64,000 nucleotides of DNA from Romanomermis culicivorax (Eukaryota > Nematoda > Enoplea > Mermithida > Mermithidae). The stretch lies in assembly GCA_963922205.1 (NCBI GenBank), contig CAWUHX010000076.1, positions 316,011 to 380,010 on the forward strand, written 5' to 3'. The position numbers and the translations under genes are program-made. This document shows, piece by piece, positions 1-10,456 of the stretch (its first letter is position 1; every line of letters begins with the position of its first letter). The notes under the pieces were generated by a model. The model worked only from the letters and a program-made list of their open reading frames with translations. It had not been told where the DNA came from and searched no databases.

Positions 1-1246
1 AAGGATTTTGTAAAGTTGGGATGGTGCAGAATCGAAGGGTTTGTCAGCAATCCTTGGAGTTTGTCAAATGCCTCGTGCTGAGGTTTTGACCACAGGAAAG
101 TAATTTCCTTCTGTAAGAGCTTGGTTAGCAGCTCGCTGAGCCGGGCACAACCAGGGATGAAACGCCTGTAATAAGACATGAGGCCAAGAAAGGACTTGAT
201 GTCTTTGGCATTCTATGGAATGGGTAGGTTCTGGACAGCAGTCAGTTTGACTTTATCTGGTTCCTGGCTGCTCTGTGAGATGCCATATCCTAGATATTCC
301 ACCTCAGAGTGAGAAAATTTTCACTTGCTCAGTCTGAGCTTCATTCCATCCTGATGGAGACAAGAGAACATTCCATCAGGCGCTCAAGCATCTGGATGTC
401 AGAAGTGCCAAACACCAGGATGTTTTTGTGGTAGGTCAATGGGGTACGCCACTGTATTCCCTTAAGGAGGAGGTCTATGAGAAGTTGGAATGTCCCAGGG
501 GCATTGCATAGACCAAAAGGCAGATAGTTGAACTCCTAAAGTCAAATGGGTGTGTTAAACACCGTCTTTTCTTTGCCTGCATGGGGAATCAGTATTGACC
601 AATAGGCATTAGCCTGATCAAGGGTAGTGAAGTACTTCATAACCTTGAGTGTGTCCAGGATGTCATCTATCCATGTGAGAGAGAAAACATCCTTTTTCGT
701 GATCTCCTTAAGGCCCCGAAAGTCAACACACATGAGGTGTGGACTGTTCTTCTTGCGCATCAGGATGGTATTAGTAGCCCATGATGACGTGCTCGGCTGG
801 ATAATACCTTTCTCCTGTAGCACCCTGACATCCTGCATGATGAGGTCCTTCCCCTTAAGTGAGGTCTGATAAGGAAACGGGGGGACTGGGCAGGCCCCAC
901 CCATGCTGATCTTCTGCTGCATGAGATCAGTGGAACCTGTGTCCTTCTTATCTATGGCATAGAGGTCAGTGTATGTGACCAGTAGGTCAATCAATGCTGT
1001 CCAGTCCTGTGAGGAAAAATCAGATGATATCACAGTGATGGATTCAACCCACTTTTGGTCAATGACTAAGTCTGGTTTGACCTCTGATCCCCATGAAAGA
1101 TCAGTGTGCATCTGCACATCAGTGATGGTCATGTGCGGGTAGTGAACCACAGAATGTGTATTCGGGTTAACCACCTGTGAGGGTGTGTGGCTGTTAGCCA
1201 TGTTACTCACACTGCCAGCAGAATATATGCTGCTATGAGTTCCCAT
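1..1246 (-). pseudogene. Reverse transcriptase domain of gypsy-type pol (broken, partial)
   Basis: This is the RNA-dependent DNA polymerase that would copy the element's RNA. The 542-1246 frame shows family landmarks in order: the 'EKGIIQPSTSSWA' entry region, 'VDFRGLKEITKKD', and 'TTLDQANAYW' with the first catalytic Asp. The frame breaks near 541. Continuation to base 1 is readable in another frame, ending in the tether-like 'LQGLLTNPSILHHPN'. The box that normally holds the two remaining catalytic aspartates (Y-x-D-D) reads YHKN at 422-433, so both aspartates are gone. Together with the frameshift this shows an inactive copy. RNase H and integrase are beyond the left edge. Confidence 0.85.
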
Positions 1247-1312
1247 GAGGCGCTTAGGGTAGAAAGCTACCTCTGGTACTTTGGCATAAATTGATGGTAC
1301 CAGTGCAGTAAA

Positions 1313-2036
1313 TTACCTCAGGGAGTGAGGCTCAAGGACAACCAGTTCCTTCAAGGGCAAGGCACCACTGGTGGAAGGCAGGTTGTGAATGAGACCATTA
1401 CACGGGACCTTGCAGTCCTTGAACTGGAGAAAGGATTTCTCCCAGTTCAAGCTAACACAATTGAACCATCCTAGGAAGTTAATTCGAAGGACAAGTTCAG
1501 CTGAACAGTTCTCATGTATTTGGACCAGAATCCATTGAGAGACATCAGCCACTGTTACTGTTACATAGGGGGCGGGGGAGTAGGGTCAGAGACCTATTAG
1601 CTGCTATGGGACTTGGATCTGATGTGGTGTCATCAAAGCTTATCTCCAGCGTGTCAGTTCATCTTGGAATCAGCAACCTCGTGCCACAGAGTAGACCTAC
1701 CAGAACGTAACCAATGGAGGTTTGTCAGTTGTCTCATGGAGCAGAATGAACCTGTACTGTTAGTACATGATCAGATCACTCTCCTGGGCTCTGGGTAGCT
1801 CCTAGTGATTCAATCTCTGTGTCAAACAGTGGTGGCACTTCCAACACAGGGGATACTGGGGCACCTGAATCACTTTGCTCAAGGTACAGGCCCTTTTCCA
1901 GCATAACTGGGGAGCTTCCAGGTGGGGGTTGAGGGCAACAGGACCCTTGCATGGCCATTGAATGAAGACTTACAGGCCTGGAAGAGGACTGGTTTCCCTT
2001 GGTTGACCCAGCTGATGAGGGACCGAGGATGCTCAT
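1313..2036 (-). other. Protease-to-RT spacer of the retroelement
   Basis: Two broken frames (1313-1552 and 1776-2036) lie between the protease and reverse transcriptase. The left one has an amphipathic, beta-rich look; the right one is Pro/Ser-rich. Neither carries a motif I recognise. By position they are the linker of the pol polyprotein. Confidence 0.4.
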
Positions 2037-2191
2037 GAGTGTGGCCCTGAGATGGATGAACTCCTTAACCGCAATCAGGACCTCGACCTGTATGAGGTCC
2101 TTGATAGTGAACGTGAGTTCTCCTACCAGGGATCGATCTAGTCAATCACTGCCGTTGTCAGAAGAAGGGGTAGTTCAACTGCGTTCAACCA

Positions 2192-2647
2192 TCAAACATT
2201 ATGTTGGTAATCAAACATAATGTTCTTGAACCATTCAAATAAGTCCAGTCCAAGTATCAAATCAACTGGTGCCCAGAAGGGAGATGTAGTCCTGTACATA
2301 TGGAGATGTACATTGATCCTTGTGTTCCACTGGTGATTGCCTGGCAACACGATTTCATATGGTCCTGAAAGGACGGTATGAACGGCTTTACCATTGATAC
2401 TCATCAATGGATTAAAGTTGTGATATTGCTGGAATGCTATTGCCACCTTCGGACTCTCTTTAACCGAAGTCTTGTAAAGATGTTGGCTAATGATAGTCCG
2501 CACGCAACTGGTATCAAGGGAAGCAGAAGTTTCCTTGGCATCAACCAACATGACAAAACACAGAGTGATTCGATTTAGCTGGGATGGTATGTCATTTTGC
2601 ACATAGTGAAAATCAACCCAGTGTCTGACTGTGGGGAAAAGACTCAA
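2192..2647 (-). pseudogene. Retropepsin-like aspartic protease domain
   Basis: The 151-codon frame contains 'SLDTSCVRTIIS', which matches the active-site D-T-[SG] loop of retroviral-type aspartic proteases, and about 85 residues later 'DLILGLDLFEWF', the ILG-containing C-terminal strand with the following helix. Spacing fits one retropepsin monomer, which acts as a dimer to cut Gag-Pol. The residue after D-T-S is Cys where Ala is usual. It sits directly after the membrane-anchored glycoprotein-like segment and before the reverse transcriptase. No start codon is needed because it would be part of a polyprotein. Confidence 0.65.
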
Positions 2648-4531
2648 TGGGAAAAAGCAACTAACAAGCCGAACCTGCTTTTTCTGCAGGCGATAGCTGA
2701 GATAGTAGAATATGCCAAGGTAGGCTAGATATCAAGTATCGGCCAGCACTGCCAGGGTGAGTAGAGTGTTAAAGATCAACTGAACCAGTCTGCTCAGGGC
2801 AGACTGCAAGCCCTGAATGAGTTTGTGTTGTTGACCAGTAATCACAAGGTTTGCTGCCAAACAGACCCCTTCCAAATAGGCCTTGATGTCAGTTCGTACT
2901 GGTGCAAAAGCTCGATAGAGAGCACCTGGTTGCAGGAATAGACCAGCGCTAAATTTTACCAGCCGGTTTGAAACAGCTTCAATTTGCTCAGTCTTGTAAA
3001 TGTACAGTTTAAAGAGAGCAAAACTTGAAGGGGTCATCACCAACTGGTCATGAAATAGTGCAGGAGTGTCAAAGTTAGTGATGTTAAAGCACTGCTTCCA
3101 GAAGAACTTCAGCAGGATGTGGCTCACATGGACCCCAAACTCAGTAAACCAGCCCAAGTGATTTCTGAAAATCCCTGTAAAGTGGTGATCACCCCACACT
3201 ATTGGGCTAGCTCTGATGAGATCTCAGCCACTGGGGGTGGCAAAATAAATGCTACCGCCAACCTGCACAGGAAGGTACTTATAGCAGATGTTTCCCACCC
3301 AGTGCAAGTGGTAGACATATGTGGCATTGACCTTTTGACATAGCCATACTGTGAGTGCATCCCCTGTGATTTCCGCCATCAGGTCATTCCCCTGAAGGAA
3401 TGCCCAGGCATCCAAGGTAGGGTAAATGCCAAGCAACTGCCAAGTCAGATCAAGGTAGTGTTGAGCGTGAGAGCAAAGCTCAAGCCACATGAATCAAAAA
3501 TTGTTAACCTCAGATTCCTTGATCTGTTGAGCCAAATAGTTCAGTTTTGCATTGAGGGGGTTGGGACATGAGTCCTTTGCCAATCTGAACATTTTCTCGG
3601 TCAGATTAAATCTCCCAAGGATGCATAAGAGAAGACCCTGATCCCTCTGAATTGTGGTTGAACCTAGTTTGTGACACAACTGGAAGATGCGCAATAATGA
3701 CATGGTTCCCTGATACAGATGCAGTGTGTTTTCCCTGAGGGCAATAATTGCACTGTGCTGTAAAATTTGTAGTAGACCAGACAATGACCCCATCTAGGGT
3801 AGTGCACTGACCTGCAGTGGGACTGCATGCACCTACATCTCCTAAGGTATTTAGGGCCGTAGTGCCATCTGGCGATGTGATTGGTCCCTCTTTAATGAAG
3901 AGGTTAGTCACTGTATTGCAGACGTCACTGGAGCACCATTTATACATCAGTTCCAATGTTTGGTTTGTGCTATAAAAGCCAGGGCTGATATCCACAAGCT
4001 TTTGTAAACCGAACCTCTTAGTGTGATGAGCTAGCGTGCAAGCTGCAGGTGCTAGATGCTGAGTAGTAATGATGTCTGCAGTGATGCATCTAGATCTGAA
4101 AAAACCAGGGTTGGTGCAGACTTTGCAGTTGTGCAATGTGCATTTCCATGCTATTGTAGTGATTGGATCAGAACCAGGAACATATACTGTGACATTCATG
4201 CGTCGTGGACTCCATGAAGATTTCAGTGGTTTACACTCTACTTTTTGCAGTAGCTCAAGTGGGTGACTGCTTCTTGAAAGACCACAGTTGGTACTGAGTG
4301 GCATGTACTGCAGAACTCATTCCTAAGAACAGTAACATTACAAAGGCCCAGTTCATTATGTACAACAAGCTTACAAACAGTGTCTGTCTGCAAATCTTCA
4401 CCAAAATTCATACTTTCAGCCTGACGGGTGGCACTATTCTTCATCATCGTCACTGTCCGACAATATTGGCTCCTCACTGGGCAAGTCGAGGACCAGGCCC
4501 CCACAGGGGTGGATTTTGCGAAGAACCTCAA
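2648..4531 (-). pseudogene. Envelope-like, Cys-rich glycoprotein segment with C-terminal membrane anchor (broken)
   Basis: Several frames (4531-4238, 4304-3606, 3490-3224, 3199-2732) read as one decayed extracellular protein. There are about twenty cysteines, many in C-x2-C or C-x3-C spacing, and N-glycosylation sequons (NVT, NQT, NFT). Near 2780-2660 a hydrophobic stretch is followed by the basic tail 'YRLQKKQVRL', as expected of a single-pass type I membrane protein. I could not match it to a named fusion-protein class. At least three frame changes or stops interrupt it. Its place between gag and protease is unusual, since retroviral env normally lies after pol. It could instead be a fused or inserted gene. 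Confidence 0.5.
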
Positions 4532-5750
4532 TCTTCAGGGACTGCGGAGCAGTGGCTGATGGGGAAGGTGACGCCTGGATGATGCTGACATCATCATTGA
4601 CTGGGTGCAGCATTTCTCCAAAAGTGTTGGCCGCCACAGTTGGGGAACTGGTTGCAAGGGTTGAGGAAGGTTGGTGGACAATCGCTGACAGCATTTGAAC
4701 ACTCATCGTCATCATTGGCAGTAAGGCAGCAACAGCCGGCATAGGCTGGGGAATCGGACTAGCCTGTTTGACAGCACAGCAGATGGCATCGACTGCTGGT
4801 GACAATGGTTGGCCTTCCAACACGAGCTTATCGAAGGGTGTAGCTCCAATAGTGCTGTTGGAAATGAACCAGGGCTCTTCATACAACCTTGGGTCTCAAT
4901 ACTCACAACCCCATGGGTGCGGTGAGCACAACATTGGCGGCTGTGAGGGTGTCAACTTCTAACGGCTGGTTGAGCAGCAACCACAGTAAGTGCGAGTATT
5001 TCTTGGCTAAGTCCATTGACCAGATGGCCCGCATCGTGTCGGTGATGGATGATGAATCTATAGAGGAGAAATTGTTAAAGTCGTAGACCTAGGAAGATTT
5101 CTGATTTTCAGACCTGAAATGTCAGAAAAAGATGGTAGTATACCTATCGGATTCATCAATTCTAATTGACCAGCAACCTCCAGTGCAGAATTAGTAGGAA
5201 TACCTGGGAGGTCCCTGGGCAGCAAAAGGGGCCTGAGGCACCAGTAATGCGGCCACAATGGACGTAGCAGTCGCTGATTTGTTTGAATGGTTTGATGTGA
5301 CAAGGCTGACATGGCCAGTCTTTCTCTGCATCATGGACAGGTGAAAAGTAACCGGCCTGGTGTATCTCAGTAGTGGGGGTGGTAAGGCAGGTGAACTCAC
5401 CAGTGCGGAAACCACTGAGGCTACTAAAAACCCAATACTGATTATGCAGACAGGATAACACTATTGTGAAGAATCCACCAGGTGTTCAGCCAGTACTTCA
5501 TCATCCAGATCAAGCAAATCTGAGTGGGGAAGGCTGTCAGTAGCCCCAATGGTATTGTTGCCACATAAGGGCTGCCGATATTGGTTCCCCATCCCCTTGG
5601 GAAGTGGATATGGCCAAGTGTACACATTTGTCCCCTGGGGAGAGTAACCAGGATTATCATAGTCATTTTCACCATAATTCATCCGATTGCGATTTGGGCA
5701 AGCATTAGCCTGGTCCAGTTGTATTTGACGGGAATGGGGACAGGGTCTGT
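4532..5750 (-). other. Uncharacterised stretch between nucleocapsid and glycoprotein-like segment
   Basis: Frames 5682-5461, 5461-5162 and 4886-4434 are open in patches. The first follows the zinc knuckle and is Tyr/Pro/Gly-rich (start 'MNYGENDYDNPGY'), as in a disordered Gag tail. The last is Pro/Ser/Thr-rich and ends in an acidic run ('ILSDSDDDEE'). No enzyme motif is visible. It may be Gag C-terminus or a separate accessory product. Confidence 0.35.
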
Positions 5751-5751
5751 C

Positions 5752-5967
5752 TTATTGTTCAGTCAGGTGCGCTAGCCTTCTACAAAAATAGCAATGACCA
5801 GCATTGGCTGCAGCGGTCTTGCTTGGGGTGGTGCTGTTGGGAGGTTGGGCTCCACAACTGGCATCCCTATGTGAGCAACATCCATGGAAGGAGCCCATGC
5901 GAAGATGTGCCCTGGACGGGCAGTTGCCAACATTGTGGACTTGCGCCGATGGCTGTGCAGGCAGCAT
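5752..5967 (-). pseudogene. Gag nucleocapsid zinc knuckle (last ligand lost)
   Basis: The frame ends 'GHCYFCRRLAHLTEQ' followed by a stop. This is a CCHC-knuckle pattern (C-x2-C-x4-H) in which the fourth ligand, expected four residues after the His, is replaced by the stop region. It lies about 0.4 kb downstream of the gag capsid frame on the same strand, the normal position of nucleocapsid, which binds the element's RNA. Confidence 0.55.
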
Positions 5968-6214
5968 CGGATTTGGTGGAGCCGGTCATTGTTGCTGGGC
6001 TGTTAGCTTCACAATATGGGCCATGAGTCTCACCATTTCCTGTTGTAATTGCCAGATTTCATCAGACTGAGTGGATGACAATGGTTGAGCATTGCTCTTT
6101 TGGATTGGCATGATGGGATTGAATCCGGCTGGCTTTTGTTCTGAAGAGAATACAGCATTAGATGGTGCAGTATACCCAAACTTAATCCAAAAAATCTGGG
6201 ATTCTGTGTAACAG

Positions 6215-6930
6215 CTACTCCAGGATCTCTTCAAGAGTTGTAAACTCCCTGACCTTGATACTATCTCGGAGGACTGGTCTCAGCCCCCTCAGGAAGATAG
6301 GTTTTATAATAGAATCTCTGACATCAGTCGCGAGATCCAGATAAGCCACCCTGGATAATCTCTTGAGGTGCTCAACATAAACTATTGCTGACTCAGTGGA
6401 CTTCTGCAATCCATCTTGAATCAGCTGCTGATGCAGATCTGAGTCACGCCCTATGGGAAAGTCTCCAAAGAAAAGTCCTAAACTCTTCGAGTGGTTAGGC
6501 TGTGGAGTACCACTGCTAAAGTCAGGGTAGGATGCAAGAGCAGGACCTGTAAAGCAAGACTCCAAAATTGTGACTTTATATGCATGATCCATTTCATTTA
6601 CACCCTGGAGTGTAAAGGAATGGGTCAAGTGAGATATAAAATCAGTTATAGACTCACCAAAAGCACCCAAAAAAGTAGAAGGGGTCATGAAACTGGACAG
6701 GGGAGGGTGCCTCAAACCACTCATAGCCTCCAACTTTTGGTTGAGAGGTCAAAGAGCATTCTCAAATGCAGCTTGTACCTTTTTCTCAATTTGTGATGGG
6801 AGATCAGCTTTCGACTTCATGTCAGAGAACTCGTCTTCCCATAGGGTAGCTAAGACTGATTTATAAGCTTGTGAAGCTATCTTATCAAATTGGGTAGAGA
6901 GAGGCTCACCAGCCCGTTTAAACTTTATAC
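6215..6930 (-). pseudogene. Gag capsid domain of the retroelement
   Basis: The open frame 6215-6733 carries the retrotransposon-gag signature: 'FLGAFGESITDFISHLTHSF' is an F-x-G-x3-E-x-I-x2-F type helix, followed by a helix ending 'CFTGPALASYPD' and later 'LRGLRPVLRDSI'. The same frame continues upstream to about 6930 across one in-frame TGA near 6750, so the true N-terminus is upstream of the stop. Capsid would assemble the cytoplasmic particle. The copy is inactivated by the stop. Confidence 0.75.
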
Positions 6931-7296
6931 TGAGACGGCAGTAACATCTAAGTATCTCTATTTTGCAAGGAAAAGTAAGTGTTACTTTTCAGAACTCACA
7001 GCAAAGGGGTGGGTGAGGTCCTTGACTGTTTTTGCAATAGGGTATTGACGTGTTTAACGGCTTGTTCTTTGAAAAATAATAACTAGCGGCCACTCGTTAA
7101 TGGGGCTAGAAAAGAACAAGGTTGTAGCACTCAAAACCTGGCCCATTTAAATTTGGTCGATACAGAAGGGGATTTATCTGGTCACATGTGTACTTATAGG
7201 TGTATGGGGAACTGATTACATCCTAGTGAATTTAGGAAGTGGGGCCTGGGCCTGGGCCTGGAAATTCTAATGAAAATAAAAAAATTTGAAAGAAAT
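6931..7296. other. Leader or LTR-proximal region, no gene seen
   Basis: This sequence is upstream of gag on the minus strand and should hold the primer-binding site and 5' LTR. I see no decisive PBS and no LTR partner in the window. A short GGGCCT direct repeat (7240-7262) is the only regularity. Confidence 0.3.
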
Positions 7297-7600
7297 GGGC
7301 TCTCTTGATCTAGTGGTTATCACCTCTGACTGCTAGTCTCAAGAACCAGGTTCGATTTTGGGTGTAACCCAAAATTGAATTTCTGGTAGCTGGCCCATGC
7401 AGACACAGCCTTTCATCCTCTCAGGGTAGATAAATTGTGTAGGCAAGCTTGGAACGCTGCTTGCCGGGGTCCACTCATCCCAGTTAGCATGTTGGTGATT
7501 GTGCTGCGAATGAGGAGGTGGGCCTATTCCATTCTGAGGTAGGTAGCTGATCAAGTCCTGCTTGTCAGGCAGATGCCAGCCTGTGGAATGTGGCCTCCAC
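7297..7600 (+). repeat. Candidate tRNA-derived SINE
   Basis: Bases 7297-7370 look like a decayed tRNA: box A 'TGATCTAGTGG' and box B 'GGTTCGATTTT' at normal spacing, a T-stem CCAGG/TTGGG and an acceptor beginning GGGC. About 230 bases of non-tRNA body follow without a clear A-tail. The layout of a Pol III promoter head plus an unrelated body is that of a tRNA-derived SINE. Stem mismatches argue against a functional tRNA. No second copy is present in the window to confirm a repeat. Confidence 0.4.
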
Positions 7601-9664
7601 TAGGTGATAAAAAGTTCCTGAAGAGTGCCTCTCATATAAGATGGGCACTTGTATGACTGTATAGTCCTGTAAAGCTTGCCTTTCAGGCTATAGGAAAATG
7701 GGTAGGTGTACCCACAAAAATTTTTTAAAAAAATTTCAAAGAAATGGCGGTTTCCCAGCCAAAAACGAGGTGACTCAAAGGGACTGAAAAACCCACTCAA
7801 AAGGGATTTTATCTGGAGTTTACAAAACTTTGGGTGTGGGAGAACTCGTAGCCGGCAAAGTCCTACTCACCAGGAGTAGTGCATGGAGTGGCTTAAAGAT
7901 AAGTAAAAGTGGACAACTTAAAATAAACTTAATGTGGAGATAAATAGGGACAAAATTAGTTTACACACCTTACAGTAAGACGAAAAAACAGAAGGAGACC
8001 AACTGAAGGATACCAAGGAAGAATAAAAATATATTCATTTAGATAGAAAGGAAAGAAAGTAGATTATTAGTTTTATATATTTATTTTTGAGATAAGAGAA
8101 TATTTATTTATTTGAGTTGGGAAGTAGGTGGAAAAGTTATTAGAGTTTGTTGTCACACAAAACACACAGATGATGAAAAAAGCGAAAGTAAAGTAAATAA
8201 AATGTTTGAGGCCTCCAAGATAAGTAATGTAATCTGATAAGCATGGTGTTAAATGTGTCAACAGTAGGATTTAAGTTGTTTTTGACCAGAAAAGTGAGCT
8301 GCTCCGGCAATGCCCCGTAAAGATAAGAAATTATTAAAATTTATTGACCCCAATACTGGACAGAGATAAAAGAATCACAGCCACACATAACGTCCAGAAT
8401 CAAGTGTGGCGGCATTGATGGTTACTGTACAAATTAAAATTTTATAAAAAAGATCATTTTTCAAAAAGTAAAAGTTGTGAAATGAAAGTAAAAGTTGTTC
8501 TATTGAGAAAAAAAGTTTTATAAAGCTGTTTACACATAACAATACTTTGAAAATCACCCAGATTTGTAAGTTACACATGATTTAAAGTCAGCAACTTCTT
8601 GTTTCAATATGATCAAATTTTCGCCAAAATCAAGAGCTTCTGTTATGAAATTGGAAAAAAGCAAAATTGAAGCAAAATCAAATTTGTCATTGACCAGATT
8701 GAAAAACAATTAAAATTATTGGTGAAACAGAAATCAGGACACACTAAAGTGACTCTCTTGTAGTTTCAAGCTGTTATGTGGTTCTTATGATTGGATCTAT
8801 TGTGCTTTTCTGCCGTGAAACATGTTGATTCTGTAAATTTTCAAATATTTATTATCAAAAAAATTGAGGTTTAGCATTTTTGATTTTAGTCAGTCAAAAT
8901 TCAAGTAATCTGACTCAAACTTTGCAAATGTTTTATGTATCGACGACAGGTAACCACACTAAAAAAGCTTCACCCATTCGGGAGCTATAAAAGTCAGTAC
9001 CCATCACCTTTTTTTGGCTCACCCTGCATATACACAATTATTCATTCAGATATGTGCTATATATAGGATCCAGATCTGATCTGGGTCTGGTCGGACCTGC
9101 TGTTCAGGACCCAGATTCAAAGTGTGTCCATCCTTTCCCTAGTATTCCGGAAATTGGGCCGTTCAGGGAATAGGGGCTAATGCATTTTTTGGGAAAAGAG
9201 GAAATTTATTCATTATTCGGGAAATGAGGATCTACTGGGAATATGCACTTTCGGGCAGTCAGGATATTTGCGGAAAAGGGACGTTGGGGGAACAAAGACA
9301 CAATCCAAATGTGCAAGTACACTTGCTGTAGGAACATGTTTACACCTACTTTGAATATTCATAATTTTTACACATTAATGTCTTCATTGCAAATTGAGTG
9401 ATCAACTTCTTAATAAATCTTCATTGAAAATAAAGTAATCAATTTGGTAAAATAATTTGACAAGTGTCAGAATTCAACATTCAAGTGAAAAATATGATTC
9501 AACTACATGTATAGATGTCACAGTATGCAACAACATGTTACAACAACAGTATGCTGCAACTTTAGAACACATAACTTGTTCGAAAATTTTGGTTCAGTTG
9601 AAACTTGATGGCGGCGCCGCAAAAATTACAAAAACCTATTCATACTTCAAAGGTGGTCAGTTGT
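7601..9664. other. AT-rich intergenic sequence, no gene
   Basis: No convincing coding frame on either strand. Around 9060-9300 there is a patch with repeated GGGAAA/TTCCC and GGACC/GGTCC words, reminiscent of the subterminal word arrays of the hAT-type elements further right, but I could not identify termini or a target-site duplication. Confidence 0.4.
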
Positions 9665-10452
9665 AAGGCTGGAGTGTATAGGTTGTATGGTTAACGATAT
9701 CCCTATCTTTTGTGTATGACCTATAATTTGTCATTTTTGGCTGATTTATAGGTCGTATGGTAAGGGTTTGCAGTCAATTTTTGTCAATTTATTGGTCATA
9801 CAATTAAGCATACAGGTTCTGGAGTAACCGTAACAGTAGAATTACGTTAATCTTTGTATTATGGTAATAGTGGAGTTAGGGCAATAGTTGTGTTACTGTT
9901 GGTGGAAAAGGAAAATCGATGATGAACAGAAAATGGTAAAGGAAAACTAAAGTGAACAGAAAAATGGAAAAGAATTAAAAAGAAAGCATGTATAAAAACC
10001 ACTTTCTCCATGGGCAGAGGAAGTCTTTGGAAAATTTGCGCCCCGACCCCTTTTGACAAAAGGTTGCCACCTGCAGGCGTAAATATGTTCCGAGGTCCCA
10101 TGCCTGAATGATGTTCGAGTCGATAAAATTCAGAACAGTCAAATTAGTCAGTAATGGTCTGTTTTATGAGTAAAATCTCGAAAGAGTCTATACCCAATGA
10201 AACATTATTCTTACAGGTGCATGCATATAAAGTTGATTGTCTGCCAAAAATGACCTAGAAGGTCTTTTATAGAAAAATGACCAGAACGAGCTGTGCATAA
10301 AAAGCATGTAGACCAAGAAAATCTTTTATAGAAAAATTACCAGAATGAGCTAGGCATAAAAAGCGTGTAGAAAATTTGAAGAGCTCAAAAATCTTTAGGT
10401 ATCAAAATGAAAAATTTTTAAATCAATGCAACTTTTTTGTTTTATTGTAAAA
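9665..10452 (+). repeat. Left terminal inverted repeat of the Polinton
   Basis: It pairs with the reverse complement of 23625-24408 with many substitutions and small indels. It contains two tandem, diverged copies of a roughly 60-base unit around 10255-10375 (GACCAGAACGAGC... / TACCAGAATGAGC...), also present in the right copy. The polymerase reading frame stops only a few bases inside it. Confidence 0.85.
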
Positions 10453-10456
10453 ATTA

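Larger units (their letters stand above)
1..6930 (-). mobile_element. Degraded Ty3/gypsy-type LTR retroelement, truncated at window edge
   Basis: Reading leftwards on the minus strand the order is a retrotransposon gag capsid (about 6930-6215), a CCHC-like knuckle (about 5800-5755), an uncharacterised stretch, a Cys- and N-glycosylation-rich segment with a C-terminal membrane anchor (about 4530-2650), a retropepsin-like domain (2647-2192) and a reverse transcriptase (1246-1). RNase H and integrase would lie left of the window. Every domain has stops or frameshifts, so this is a dead copy. No LTR pair can be tested because the 3' end is missing. Assignment to Ty3/gypsy rests on the reverse transcriptase motifs and the gag fold-like signature. 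Confidence 0.8.

Noticed and set aside
627..869. Plus-strand frame opposite the reverse transcriptase, and similar plus-strand frames up to 6796
   Set aside because: They are antisense shadows of the minus-strand retroelement domains.
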